Assembly: GCA_028023455.1 (NCBI GenBank)
Contig: JAQFVV010000152.1
Coordinates: 1,428,001 to 1,492,000, forward strand
Reading direction: 5' to 3'
Origin: Epiperipatus broadwayi
Taxonomy: Eukaryota; Onychophora; Udeonychophora; Euonychophora; Peripatidae
DNA: 64,000 nt
The position numbers and the translations under genes were made by a program. The notes beneath the pieces were generated by a model. The model saw only the letters and a program-made list of their open reading frames with translations, had not been told where the DNA came from and made no database searches. Each line of letters begins with the position of its first letter. Position 1 is the stretch's first letter. Positions 13,235 through 25,484 of this stretch are shown here, one piece after another.

Positions 13235-13700
13235 TACTTTCATACATCTGTCTTCTTGTGGACCTTATATAAAACATATTAAAGTTATAAAAATAAATTT
13301 TAACTTTGATATCAAAATATTCAAATTTTCCTGACCACTCCTCTATATCTAAGAAATTAGATCACCTATTACTTTGTCTAATGATTTTAAAAGTATATAC
13401 AAATTTTCAATGAATTATATTATTAAACCTCAATTGGTATTGTAACTTTAAATTGAAACAAATAAAAATCTCTATACTGCCTCTCATGAGTCTTACTTAA
13501 AACACATTAAAGTTCTAAGAAGAATTTTAATTTGATATCATAATATTCAAAATTTTCTTCCTCTCTGATCTACATTGTAGAAATTAAGACAAAAATACCT
13601 AAAATGTTATCACCCTATATTAGTTTGCCTGGTATTTCTTAAGTACAAAATTTGAACCATTCTATTAAATTTAAATCTATTAACCCTCAATTTTAATATT
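13235..13700. repeat. Tandem duplication, unit about 228 bp
   Basis: Two adjacent diverged copies share AAAACAYATTAAAGTT (13271 and 13499), then a TTTGATATCA-AATATTCAAA block and a later CCTCAATT block. The spacing of the first marker gives a period of about 228 bp. No coding potential is visible. Confidence 0.65.
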
Positions 13701-14820
13701 TTATTCTAACTTTGATAATAAAAGTGATTACAATAGTTGACAAATAAACAAACAGAGAATGTAACTTAAATAAAAGCATTTAATAATAAAAATCAATTTA
13801 CATTAAAATATATACGATGGTTTAAGTTTGCACTCTGACTCTTATTGTTCTAGATAATTCTAAGTAAAAAGCTCTAAAATACAATAAAGTGTTCATTTTC
13901 TTATTGCACATAGCATTTAGAGGGCAGTTCAATTAGTATTTAAAATAGACTTGGTAAATTGCATATGACATTATATTTATAGTATATATTATTCTACTGC
14001 TCTATAATTCCATTTCACATGGTGATTACCTTTAATATCAACAGAACTTTTAATGAAATTAAGATTTTCTGAATAATATACCTTTATTAAAGAGATTCTT
14101 TGATTTTCCCCTTTTTTTACTGTTTTCACAGAAGACAACCTTAGACAACTTAAACACAATTTTATGCCCTGTATTTTTTTGAAAAATATATAATGCAAAC
14201 TAAAATATTTATTTTTTGCTCTATTTTTTTTTTTACTTTCATTGACATATATATCATTTTTTTACAAAACAATGAATAATATAAGCAACTTGAGTAATAA
14301 TTCTATCAATTTTCTCTTTGATAATATTCAATAAATTATTTAGAGTAATGTTTTCTCTATACACTTTCCTTATTACCAAGCATATTGTGAGACCTACTTA
14401 AAATTTTATAAAAGAACAATTTGAAAGACAAAAAAATAAAATCACACTTTATTTTTATATTACTATTTTAAAATTATTATCACTATTATAATTTTTCTTA
14501 AAATATTCTTAATCAATTTATCAGGATAATCCATACTAATGTAATTGTAATATCTCACTCTGCATTTAAATTTTGGACTAATCCAGTTCCTGTCTTATCT
14601 AGATCTGATTGCATAACAGTAATCTTTACAAAAAAAAATTTTTAAAAAAAAAAAAAACTATATTTGTATAACTGTTTCATTTCTCATTTTTGTAACAAAA
14701 TGTCTTTAATATAGTTATCTTATAAATGATAAACTGATAGTTATTATATCTAATACTGCTCTAAATCTTTATGACCCTGTATACTTAAAAAATTTTCATC
14801 TTAACATTATTAATCTTATT
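13701..14820. other. AT-rich interval, no gene seen
   Basis: No supportable gene. The minus ORF at 13989-14198 (69 codons) resembles nothing I know and has no splice context. Confidence 0.5.
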
Positions 14821-14824
14821 TAAA

Positions 14825-15215
14825 ACCTTTGAAAAATGTGAACTCTCTTAAAAAAGTATTCAGGGACCAAGAAATTGCTTCAATAATATTATTAATAAAA
14901 TCAAAAATAAATATTCAAGGAAAATCGTTGTAAATTTTAATATTCATAAATGTCTTAGCTGTAATAAAATTATTTATATGGTATTTTAAATATTCCAACT
15001 CTTTAAAATATTTTAACTGTTACATGTTTTCATAATACATATTAACTTCCTTTGAATCAAGCTACAAGAATCTCTTTATAAAGATATATATTTACCATTA
15101 TTCAGTTCTTTATTTATTCTCCAAAAATATCTCTACCTTTATAATAACAAAATATTTCCAGCTTTGTTGTTATGGAAAGTGATTTCATCACCAGCTATTA
15201 TCATAATTCTTAAAA
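14825..15215 (-). mobile_element. Penelope-like element N-terminal fragment, minus arm
   Basis: On the minus strand I can read, across frameshifts, pieces parallel to the plus-strand element next door: a LNNGKY-like motif (about 15090), SLIQRKLICIMK (about 15035-15065), LEYLKYHINNFITAKTFMNI (about 14945-15000) and then FIFDFINNI (about 14890). The same order occurs in the plus strand from 15240 and in the minus strand at 44.2-44.4 kb. This part corresponds to the start of the PLE RT domain, where other PLEs have an ADKG...Y..L..DP pattern. Confidence 0.55.
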
Positions 15216-15239
15216 TGTTGAACCTCAGTGGGATCAATT

Positions 15240-16080
15240 AAAATGTTTTCTTTACTTTAGAAACTTTGATTCAAAACAGAATACCTATTTTTTGCTTATC
15301 ATTTAAATTATCAGATTCAATTGACGAAAATGTTTTTAAAAAGAATGTAGATAAAGAATTGAATAATAATAAATATATTTATTTAGAAAAACATCCTGGT
15401 AGTTTAATTAAAATAAATTTAATATGTATTATGAGAAATGGAAAAAGTGAAATATTTTTAATAGGCTGGAATATTTAAAACGTGATCCAAATAATTTTTA
15501 TCAGCTAACATGATTATAAATATTAAAACTCACGGAAAAGGTTTTTCTCTAAAATATATTTTTGATTTTATTATATGTGATGTTGAACCAATTTGTAGAT
15601 TCTTGAAAATTTTTTTAATGAGTTTAGTTTTGGTAATTATATACCGATGTACTTTCTTTTGAGGCTTGTAATAAGATCAGTAACTTTATAATGGAAGTCA
15701 ATTTGATATATAATAATTTAAATATTAAAAATATGTATCAATTTGTTAACAGATTAAGGAGTATTGATATTCTTATTTTTGTTTTAGTTAATAATGGATC
15801 TTTGTCTAGAATTAAAATTAAGATTATTAATGATTTGCTTTTATCATTGAAAGATTCTATGTATTTTATGTAAAATGGTTGGTTTAAAAAAAGAATGGAC
15901 AATAGGTTATATTATTTCATCTTTAGTTTATTCATTTATTATTAATAACTTGAAAGATAAAATTATTAATTATGAATTTACATATTTACAATTGCTTCTT
16001 GGATATGTTGATGATTGTTTGTATATTTTGGTATTATTCCTGATATGGCATATTATTCTAAGTTTATGTTATGTTTAAAA
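15240..16080 (+). mobile_element. Penelope-like element RT fragment, plus arm
   Basis: Starting head-to-head with the minus fragment, the plus strand encodes (in broken frames) VDKELNNNKYIYLEKHPGSL, then NIKTHGKGFSLKYIFDFI (about 15517-15575), NMYQFVNRLRSIDILIFVLV (15730 on) and finally the RT catalytic box LLLGYVDDCLYILV (about 15990-16030). This order agrees with a PLE RT: thumb-proximal tyrosine region, PLR-IFD block, a segment where PLEs have a TNIP-like motif, then YVDD. Stops and frameshifts divide it into three short ORFs (15266-15478, 15691-15873, 15875-16078). It is a dead, truncated copy lacking the endonuclease. Confidence 0.6.
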
Positions 16081-16129
16081 TAACTCTAAGGAATGTGTGG
16101 ACAAACTTAATAAAATTTGCCCACAGAAC

Positions 16130-16480
16130 CTATGGTGGCATTATTTTAAAAATATCACCAGAAGTATATTATGTGTAGTGTGAAAGTTCAAATCTAAAAC
16201 AATAATGGGAAGATATATTCAGTATGAAAAAAAGAAAAATATATATATACTACAACACTAAACAAAAACAGGTAGTTGTAGCTATTTAATATGACACTTT
16301 TTGTGAATTTTTGTTATGACCCTTTGTGTTATCAAACCATCTTCCATTCTCTGACATAATTTGGTTACTTTGGACCATCATAAGCACCCATCATATGTAA
16401 TACCAAACTTCAAATCTAAAAAAAACATCTTATATTTAATGATAAAGAGATATATTCATTATGGATAAAGGAAAATATAA
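16130..16480. repeat. Degenerate direct repeat, spacing about 240 bp
   Basis: The motif CTTCAAATCTAAAA plus a downstream GATATATTCAKTATGRA block occurs at about 16184-16230 and again at about 16408-16465. The two lie in direct orientation with similar spacing, suggesting a diverged tandem duplication. Confidence 0.4.
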
Positions 16481-18060
16481 AAAAGAATCCTGAAATGTTT
16501 TTTTAAATGGCGAGCTGTAACAAAGTTTTAGCTCTAAGTTAATATTATATTTTAAATATATATATATTTAAAAAATGGATTTAAAGTTTTAGCAAAAAAA
16601 TAAACACAAATATATAAAGTTTTAGCTGTAAATATACATTTGTAAATATAAAACCGTACTATTTGCAAATGATGAGAGAGAAGTATTATTTTGTGGAGGA
16701 TAAGAAAGTAACTGTGGCAGACTGAACCATTTAATATCTTTAAACTAGAAAGGGTCTGTTTGCTTAACATAAATTAGTCATGCCAAGATGATTGGTTGCC
16801 ATGACATTACAAAGGGAAATTTTGAATAAATATTACTGGACGCAAACATCATTGGTAATACATGATAGCAGGACAAATATTAAAATACAATTGTTTGTTT
16901 GTAATGGAAAATAATAAAATCAAAGCATTACTAAAAGAAATTAGTAATTTGATTTTTTATACAATATTTTCTAGGAAAGAGGTGGAATTTTGTTCACGTA
17001 AAGTTTTTAGATTTATTAGTGGTAACAAATTTAAAAAATGTTTGTTGCTAGTCATTATGTTAAAAAGTAAAGATTTAACATTTATTAGTAGTTTTTCCAG
17101 CTATAAAGATGCCATTTATTAAATATCATTTTAAGAAGTTTTTATTTCGAAAATGAAAAATATAGCTTCGTTTTAAGAGTATTTTGTTTAATAAGAATTA
17201 TAAAAGTGGTAATAATAATTTTAAAATTGTTATTGTATATATAAAATATGATTTTATTTTTGTCCACACTTTAAATTGTTTAATAAGATTTTAAGAAATT
17301 ATAAAAATTTTTAATAAGAAGAACACAGCCAGGAGGAGGAATAATAATACTGTTATAATCCTGTCCAGACTTCATCTTATTTAATAAGATTTAGCATTCA
17401 TTGCTACTGCCCAATGGATATATGAATAGATAATATATATCCAATATCAGAAAAGGCCAATAAGTGATGATGTTCAGTAAATCTGTTGGCTGTCATTGGC
17501 AGTCCACTTGAAGGTAAAATTAGACCTCACCAAATTGCTCTCAGAGCTGACTGGTAGTGTGCATGTTAGTATTATGGAAACATAAAAGGATACCTGAAGC
17601 CTCTCATGTTAATAATTGCATAGCAACCAAATACAAAACCATGTCAACATATCAAGTGAATGGTATAACAAACAACTCATACTCTAAATAATTTAGTGAA
17701 TAATAAGAAAAAGAAATTGATAGGAATATAACTTTTCGTGTTCTTTATATTATACCTTATTTTCATAATAAATTATTTATAGATCAAAGTAGTTTGAGCT
17801 TTAAGGAAAGAGTGAAAATTCATTAAAATAAAAATAATTATCTTAGTTTGGATTATATTGTAATATATGCATTTTGAAATTAAACGTGCATACGAAAGTG
17901 TCTTATTTTAAAATATTATTTTATTGTAAAATCTTTAAATTTTGCTACTAATATTTTAATCATAGACGTTAATTAGTAGTCTGATTCGGCTTAAAATGCA
18001 ATCAATTGTAAGAAACTAATTAAACAGTTAATGAAGGAATTTAATTAGCAAAACCCAATT
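16481..18060. other. Interval without a recognised gene
   Basis: The open frame 16862-17122 (plus, 86 codons, ends KDAIY) has a somewhat Lys/Phe-rich, non-repetitive composition but no motif I recognise and no clear splice context. The stretch 17460-17680 is slightly richer in GC and looks like unidentified dispersed-repeat sequence. Confidence 0.4.
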
Positions 18061-18064
18061 TAAT

Positions 18065-18560
18065 TAAATCCCACCTTAATTTATAAGAGTTACTCCAGAA
18101 AACAAAAGAAAGCAAACTGATAAAAGGGGGGGCCATTTTGAAAAGACCAACAGTCAGTACAGAACGTTTTCAGTGAATTTGAGCAGAGTATCTATTGCAA
18201 GAGAACAGCATGGGAATTGGGAATTACCTTCATTGAGAAAGAAGACAAGTTAGATGTAGAAACTATACATTCAGAATTATAGTGCAAGTATTCGTTATCG
18301 TGTGTACATAGTGTACTTTTCTAACACAGCTCGGCGGGAATCACAACTTTGTATAAACTGCAAATTAGTTAGCATTGAACTGTTTTGAGAATTAAACTAA
18401 CTAGTTCACAAATAAACTTTAGTGTGCAGTAATTGAAGAATCAATACACTGCATATATATGTATCAAAGAAGTACATGTTATGAGATTATCTTTGAGTGG
18501 GCTAAAGTCATCTTCTCTGAAAACAATGAAAAGAAGAGAAAAAATTAAATAAATATTTAT
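18065..18560 (+). other. Higher-GC block, possible promoter/LTR remnant
   Basis: This stretch is less AT-rich than its surroundings. It contains TTTATAAGAG (about 18079), a GGGGGGGCCATTTTG element (about 18126-18140) and CACAGCTCGGCGGGAATCAC (18326-18345). A CAAATAAACTTTAG stretch with an AATAAA signal lies near 18410. TATA-like, body and AATAAA order resembles an LTR, or a first exon with its promoter, but no terminal TG/CA pair, primer-binding site or ORF is evident, so the nature stays open. Confidence 0.25.
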
Positions 18561-19700
18561 GCTTTTATATCTATTAATTTATTTAAAAGTTCTTTTGATA
18601 TTAAATATAATATGAATATAAGTTAGAATTATAGAAACATAGGATTTTTTTTATTGTTGCTTTATGCTTAAGAAGTCTGCCTTTGTTAATGGATTTGTCA
18701 TTTAATTTTATCTAGTGATTTAACTGTTAATTGGTATACTTTATTTATGTACATAAATGTAGTAATTTTCTAAAAAACTTAGTCTATTGTAAAGTATGAT
18801 GATTATATACTTGCAGATATTTTACATTTACGTTTTGTAGAAATATTGATTTTTATTTTACCAATAACAAAACTTAATATACAATATTTTTAAAATCATA
18901 AAAAAATATTTTCATTTTAGACTTACTTTATAAAAACTCTATCTTCAATTTACAAATATAGTTTCTTTATTATATGTTTATTATTTTTGTTGTGTGAACA
19001 TTTGCAATGGCTTGCTTATGCATATTAAAGGTATTTAAATTACCTAGGTGGAAGTAAAATGAGGATCACATAGAAACAAAATAATTTTATAATAATGAAA
19101 ATAATGTTCATCCTATTAATATTCAAAAATAATATAATTTTTATCAATATATAATTATATCTGAAAATGCAACAATCATAGATTCTGAGCACTGTTTTAA
19201 AGTGAATACTAATTACTCATATAATTACAAATTAAAATAACAGTTGTTTGAAAAGATGAACGCAATAGTTATTATATTTTCTTTTATATTAATGAAGAAG
19301 TTATTTTTATTTATCTAAAAATAAATTAATTGAACATTTTTTGTTATCAAAGTATAATAATGCTTACTTACAAAGAAGTTTTTCAACAGCTCTAAATCTG
19401 CAGTGCAATAAATGCCCTTTATGACTAATCCCATGATTATAGAAGACTGTAAAGAATCATTTTCTAAACAAAGAGAAACAAAAAATTATTTTAAAGTTCT
19501 AAGACCCCAATTAAACTTTTTAATTTTATTGGATATTGAAAGCAAAATCATTAAATCTCTTAATATAGAAATGCAAATATATATTTTTAAATACAATATT
19601 TTAATGTCCTAAAATATAATATTTTTATTTCTTTGAATTAAATAATTTAAATATTTTCTACAGTACAGGCTTTTTCACACTTGCACTTCTATATGTAATA
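18561..19700. other. AT-rich interval, no gene seen
   Basis: No gene or repeat recognised. The open frame 19412-19612 (66 codons) matches nothing known to me. Confidence 0.5.
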
Positions 19701-19702
19701 TA

Positions 19703-19790
19703 TAAGGTGTTTGAACTCAGACTTTCACACAACCGTCAACTATCCATGCTATCTCATACTGCTGATACACTTGATTACACACTTCGATAA
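19703..19790 (+). repeat. Family-2 repeat end fragment
   Basis: This matches the outer part of the palindromic family best seen at 55.8-57.1 kb: GTTTGAACTCAGACTTTCAC, then CTATCCATGCTATCTCATAC, then GATACACTTGA. Only the terminal 85-90 bp is present, so it is a truncated or solo end. Confidence 0.6.
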
Positions 19791-20559
19791 TTTAAGAAAT
19801 CTTGTTGAAAATTCTGCATTCATTTATTTGTTAAACTTAAGCTGCCAAAAAAATTTCTATGATAAATAAAATTTTAATTTTGTATTAATATATTTTTTCA
19901 ATTAAGATGGTGTTGCAGGAAAGGAACACATAACATTTTATATAGGCAGCAAAAATCTAGTTACACCATTACATTATATTTGTTGTGATATAGCTGTTCT
20001 TGATAGTTTTCTTTCTTCACTGAGGAAACAGCTAAGGTCATTGACAGTATTGTTAAATTTACTGGCTTTTTCCACCTAATAAGTTTGGCTTTAATTAATA
20101 AAATTTAAATTGCTAGTTAATTTTATTAAAAAAAAAGTAAATATGTATTATTTATTTATTTCTTTTTAAAAAATAATTTGAATATAGCCTGATTTGTAAT
20201 TTGATTTTATATTTTATTTTCATTATATTTTTTAAAAACAAATATGGTTTTTGCTTACTATATTTTTTTCATGTCGTGTGCCACATGCAGTATTTGTATC
20301 TAAAGATTGTCTGTGTTGATAAAAGAAGAAATTTAAATAGCCTAAATACGTCATTGCTTTCATAATTTTAAAATCATAGAGTGACTTTATTTTATACTTC
20401 AAATAGTTAAACTTCAGTCTTCTTTATCAAATTAAAAATAATCAATGTGAAATAAAATTGAAATCGTTTACTAAAAATAAATAAAAATTTATTTAACATC
20501 AAACTAGGCTTTTGTTCTTTATTTCTTTTTTACATTCATATTTATCTTTTCAGCATATA
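19791..20559. other. AT-rich interval, no gene seen
   Basis: No supportable feature. Confidence 0.5.
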
Positions 20560-20640
20560 TGTGTTTAGGTGTATCAGTGTTATTAGATGGATTGGAGAGA
20601 GGTGGGTGGTGTGAAAGTATGTGCTCATATACCCTATATT
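20560..20640 (-). repeat. Family-2 repeat end fragment, inverted
   Basis: The reverse complement of the family-2 terminus is visible: TAGGTGTATCAGTGTTATTA at the left and GTGAAAGTATGTGCTCATAT at the right. It is closest to the copy at 28.2 kb, which shares the variant ACCCACCACTCTCC. Confidence 0.6.
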
Positions 20641-21794
20641 ACATATATATAGCCACAGGTATAGAACAAGCCTGTGTTTCAGTTATTCATATGACTAATT
20701 AACTCTCCTGCAACTGCCCTCAGTGTTCTGCAATATATAAATATAATAATAAAATATTTGTATATATACATGAAAATAAATAAATTTAAAAACTTATTGC
20801 AACAATTTTTTTTTTTAAATTTGCAAAACAACCTACAAAAATAATATTTAACTTCTAACCCTAATGTTTCCACCAATTCTGCAATGCCCATTTCCACCCT
20901 AATTGCACTAAGCCTTTAACCATGTTTATACATTTATTTAAATTTTTTTGAATATTCAAATCTCATAATATTTTCTTTATTGTAATTTTAAACATATTTT
21001 ATTACTTGAATATTTTTTTCACAGTCCATTCTACGACTGGGATTCAAAAATGAATTTATTATCCTGATTTTATGTTTTTTTTTATTAATTGCCTAAGGAA
21101 CTAAAGCTTGATGTGATGTTAAAAAAATTATTTAATTTTAGTGGTTTATTTCAATTTTATTTAAAATTGATTATTTTAAATGTAGAGGAAAATATTGATT
21201 GTTAACAAAATATATATATTAATTCAGAAAATATAGAAAAAAATTTTCTTTGTTAAAAGTTGCAGTTTTTAAAACTTCTCATATGTTTATATTTATTACG
21301 TTCAAAAAAAAATTTGAATAAACTCAAATTAAATAAAGCCATATTAATTAATTTTTAAACAAGATAAAAGAAAAATAAGAAAACTAAAATTATTTCATGA
21401 ATAGGTATGAAAAGGCAAAAAAATTTATCAATAAATAGATTTTAGTTATTTGTGCGAAAAATACAATTTATATTCATTAATAAATATGATTCATGTAACT
21501 CATATATAATGTAGAACATGGTCTCTATTATTATTTTTTGTCTTAGAATTGCTAGTACAGAAAGAAATTTGCATAATCTAAAATCTTCCCTGAGGTTTTG
21601 TGTTTACACATTAAAAAATTATCTAGGTTTAAAGTCACACAGACTTTTATTTCATAAATGGAATGTAGTGCATGTATAGTTCCTAATATTGAATATGGTG
21701 TCATTTACAAGTTTAGATGGATAAATCAGTTTGTAAATAGTGTTTGTAATTGCTTCTACAATATCCCCTCATGAAGATAAATTAAAAAGACACA
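20641..21794. other. AT-rich interval, no gene seen
   Basis: No supportable feature. The minus ORF at 20679-20897 consists largely of translated AT repeats. Confidence 0.5.
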
Positions 21795-21945
21795 GAGGCA
21801 AAACTCTCCACATAGTAGTGCCATTCAGTGCAAGCCAGAGTAATGAATGTATGCAGGATTGCTCTGAATGGTGCTACAGTAGGTAGAATTTTGTCTCTAT
21901 ATTAACAACTTGTATAATCATAAATAATGGTGATCATGTAGAGAA
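21795..21945. mobile_element. Long-TIR palindromic element, copy B (internally deleted)
   Basis: AAACTCTCCACATAGTAGTG at 21801 opens the copy. A shortened opposite arm, CTGAATGGTGCTACAGTAGG, follows only about 45 bp later, so the inner arms and the centre are missing. The right outer flank (AATAATGGTGATCATGT, about 21920) matches the flanks of the other copies. Confidence 0.7.
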
Positions 21946-22324
21946 GAGCTCAATACATTCCAGACTCATCAGTTACTGGTTGTCAAAAGTTTGAGCTAAT
22001 TTTTTTTTCCTTCTTTATTTTCTAGGTAAGTATAGATTGATAGCCATTTACCAATAAAACAGATGTTGATGTAATGTGATGCACTATTGGTTTTTCTTTT
22101 TTTGGAGTCGGGAATCTTTCAGCTACTATGCTCAGAAAAACCTGTTAGCCACCTTACCTTCCTTTTCCATTCTCCACTCTAAGTCTTTTCCATATTCTTC
22201 TTTATTTGCTCCATTCATTTCCATAACATAATCTTTGTTAACTCCATGGCCTGTATATCTAAATCCCCCTTATCTTTCCCCAAACCCAGCATAAAAATAA
22301 GAAATATCTTTGTTTATATTTATT

Positions 22325-25300
22325 CTACAACTTCATTATTTGTATTCTTTCTGCTTGTAGGAATTTACATTCAATTAATAGATGCTTAATATTTTCTATG
22401 CCTTCTTTACATCACTTGCAGACTAAATCACCCATATTTTTCCATTTATGTGTATATTTCCTTATTGCCTACAATCCTGTTTGAGCCTTAAACAGTAATA
22501 TACTTTCCTTGCTATTATCATAAATTAACAATCCACCCAAATTCTGTTTACTTCTATATATATTTAAACTCTTTTACTTTTCATATTAGTTCTCCATCTC
22601 TTCAACTCCATATTTTTTATTAATGCGTCTATTCTTCTATTCCACTATACACTCAACAATTCTTCTAACACAATCATTTTACCTTTTACATAAGTATACT
22701 GACATGATGTCTTTATCCAAATATTCTGCATACTATACTACCTTTGTCATCCATCTTGTCACCAGCTCTTTATTCATGACTTAATTAAATACTATTTTGG
22801 CTATTCTCTTATTATTAAACAATTGCAATCTACTCTTCATTTTCATTTTGATTTTTCCATCTCTCATATAAAAATTTGACCATTCCATTTCTTCTTGAAT
22901 TGCCTCCTTTGCCATCCACACATCTACCTCTAATACATGTCTTCCTATTTCTCTTTGTACGTTTTCTAACTAATCTAACACCCCTTTACTAACAAACAAT
23001 GCATCATTATCATATGTTAACCCTGCTACTGCCACTTCCTTCCATACAGTTCCAACTATATCATATTTATTGTATGAAAACACTTAATTTTTTTATCAGT
23101 TCCTTTTTTTTCTTTGCTTCATTTATCAATTTTTTCTCCAATTCATCCAAGCAATTTCTCTGATTACTTAAGACAATTCACAAATAGTTATATCTATTTA
23201 CCACATTTAACTTTATATGCCCGAATAAATATTTTTTTCTTTTTTTCCAGCATTTATCATTATTATTTTTGATTTTATGGCATCAAATTTAATCCCCATA
23301 TCTTTACTGACCCTTGCTCATATCTTTAGCATAACTTCCATATCTTCCCTATTTTTTGTGCACAAGAACATATCAGCAAGTAAAAGACCTGACAATATAT
23401 ACACTCCCTTGTCATCTATTAATGGTATCTCTACCCCTTTTTCTAGTCTTTTTATCCTTGCCTTTGTACCACCCTACTTTCAACTTTAACTGATTCTATA
23501 TTTTCTAATTGTCACATATAGTAATTATTTTCATACAATCTCTTGATGAGTTCCACTAAATCTCCACTGATTCCCAAATTTACTAAACTTACCCATAATC
23601 TATTTTTATTTACTCTGTCATTATGTCTTCTCCATATCTATAAAAAACATATATCTACCTGCATTGCTATTTTTATTTACTCTGTCATTATGTCTTCTCC
23701 ATATCTATAAAAAACAGATGTCTACCTGCATGCTACAAATATCTATAAGTTATGTGACAACAGATAAACTATCTCCTATACACCTATCCAAAAACTTCCT
23801 TGAATTTGTCCCACTATATTATTCCATCCATTTTGTAATCCTCCCAGCCTCCATATATGTAAAAACTTCATATAACACTGACATTAACATCATTGGTCTA
23901 TAATTATTTAACTTTCTAGGATTTGTACCGTTTCCTTTAAATAGTAGCCTTACTTTGAAAATTCTCTCTTCTGTGCCATCTTATTAAAACATAAAAATAG
24001 ATTTAATTTTGTCCTATTTCCTTAAATTCATCACCATCTCTGCTGTTCATCCATTTAAACCTCTTGTCTTTCCACTTTTAAATTTCTTTCCTGCCTCATT
24101 CAGTTCATTTTTGGTAAACCTAATATCTCCATTACTATATGCTTTTATGTTTGTTATCACTCTGTCTTTCACATCTAACATATTTTCTATATCCATACAT
24201 ACTTATTTAAGATTGTCTCTAATTTTTCTCTATAGCTACACTCTTTTTCTCATCATCTAGTAACACTATTTTCTCTTTCTTCTATATTTCTTCTTTTAAT
24301 ATATTTCCAAATTTTTTTACTCTCATCTCTTCCACTTTTAGTAATATCCTCCAATGATTTACTATTTAATTTCATTCTCTCTATACAATTATTTATTTTA
24401 GCCAACTTATTTTTTAAAAAAATGTTTCCCATTTAATATTAGCATTTTTTACTTTCTTTATTTTAATAGCACATTTATATTCTCTGCTTGCTTTTGTCTC
24501 TCTCTTTTAACTTTTACTAATTCTCATGTTTCTTTTATTTTTCTGGATATTCTTGCCTTAAACCCCATTTGCCACTTTTTCTACTTCATTACACCAGTCC
24601 TTATATTCATCCCCAATGAACTCTTCCATGTTTTTTTCCTTTATTTTATATTCTTCTAACTTATTCTTATCATTCATTCTCCATCCACATCTTTTAGTAT
24701 CCTTTCTACTTTTACTACTATTTCCCATTACATTACTAACCACTTCTATTACAAAGAAGTTAGGATCACTATTACCTACTCTCTCTTCATTATAAAACTT
24801 TTATTTTCCATATTTTATTCATTCCCTCTGTTTCTACTAATACATAATTTATTGTGTAAAATATATTATTTTTAGACCATATGTATTGTCCCTCATAAAT
24901 ATTTCATAAACTTCCAATGCTCAAATTCACTCTCTGACAGCAATATTTCAAAATCTGTCCCTTCTTGTTATCTGTGTCATCAATTTCTTCAATATGCCCA
25001 TTCATATTCTTTAATTTTCTTTCCTATTTTTTAAAAACTCTGTATATCCTTAATTGCCATTCATATGTTCTACTGTTCCACTCCATTATAGTAGTCTGTG
25101 TCCAATGGTCATATAAACTATAGCCACCATTCATTCTTGTCTTCCTAACTATATCTCAAACTACAAATATTCTTGACACTTAACTATATTTAAATATTTT
25201 TGACATAACTCTTATACCACCACATTTTTTTTCTTTCCTATTTATATTCTGCCATACCAAGTCTTCCAATTTATGTTTTTCTTCTCTTAGATGTGTTTCC

Positions 25301-25425
25301 ACTACTGCTAATATCTCATGCTCTTAATTTTTAACTGTTTTGTTTAACTCCAGCCATTTTTCTTATCTACCATTTTGCATATTCAAATATCTAATTTTAA
25401 CAATTTCTTTTTTCTTACTTTCCAT
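22325..25425 (-). pseudogene. LINE ORF2: APE endonuclease and reverse transcriptase remnant
   Basis: A probable start ATG lies at 25425 (minus) and the C-terminal stop at about 22325, spanning about 1030 codons, close to the usual CR1 ORF2 length. Visible in order are the endonuclease catalytic block AVVETHLREEKHKLED (25261-25305), QYIWSKNNIFYTINYVL (about 24838-24890), the RT entry NNYRPMMLMSVLYEVF (about 23855-23905), DRVNKNRLWVSLVNLGISGD (about 23550-23610), LLADMFLCTKN (about 23340-23375) and a C-x2-C...HLLIEC knuckle (about 22355-22415). ADD is reduced to AD, removing a catalytic aspartate. A 67-bp tandem duplication at 23601-23734 adds a frameshift. Many stops are present. Confidence 0.8.
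23601..23734. repeat. 67-bp tandem duplication inside the LINE RT
   Basis: TATTTTTATTTACTCTGTCA begins at 23601 and recurs at 23668. The copies are nearly identical through CCATATCTATAAAAAACA, so the duplication is recent relative to the LINE. As 67 is not a multiple of three, it shifts the reading frame. Confidence 0.85.
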
Positions 25426-25484
25426 TTGTTAATTCTTTTGACTCTTTCTTCTCTATTACATTTGTAATTAGCTTTTTTATCATT

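Noticed and set aside
23277-24260. Plus-strand ORFs of 70-83 codons, hydrophobic
   Set aside because: Antisense of the LINE ORF2; the minus strand carries the RT motifs.
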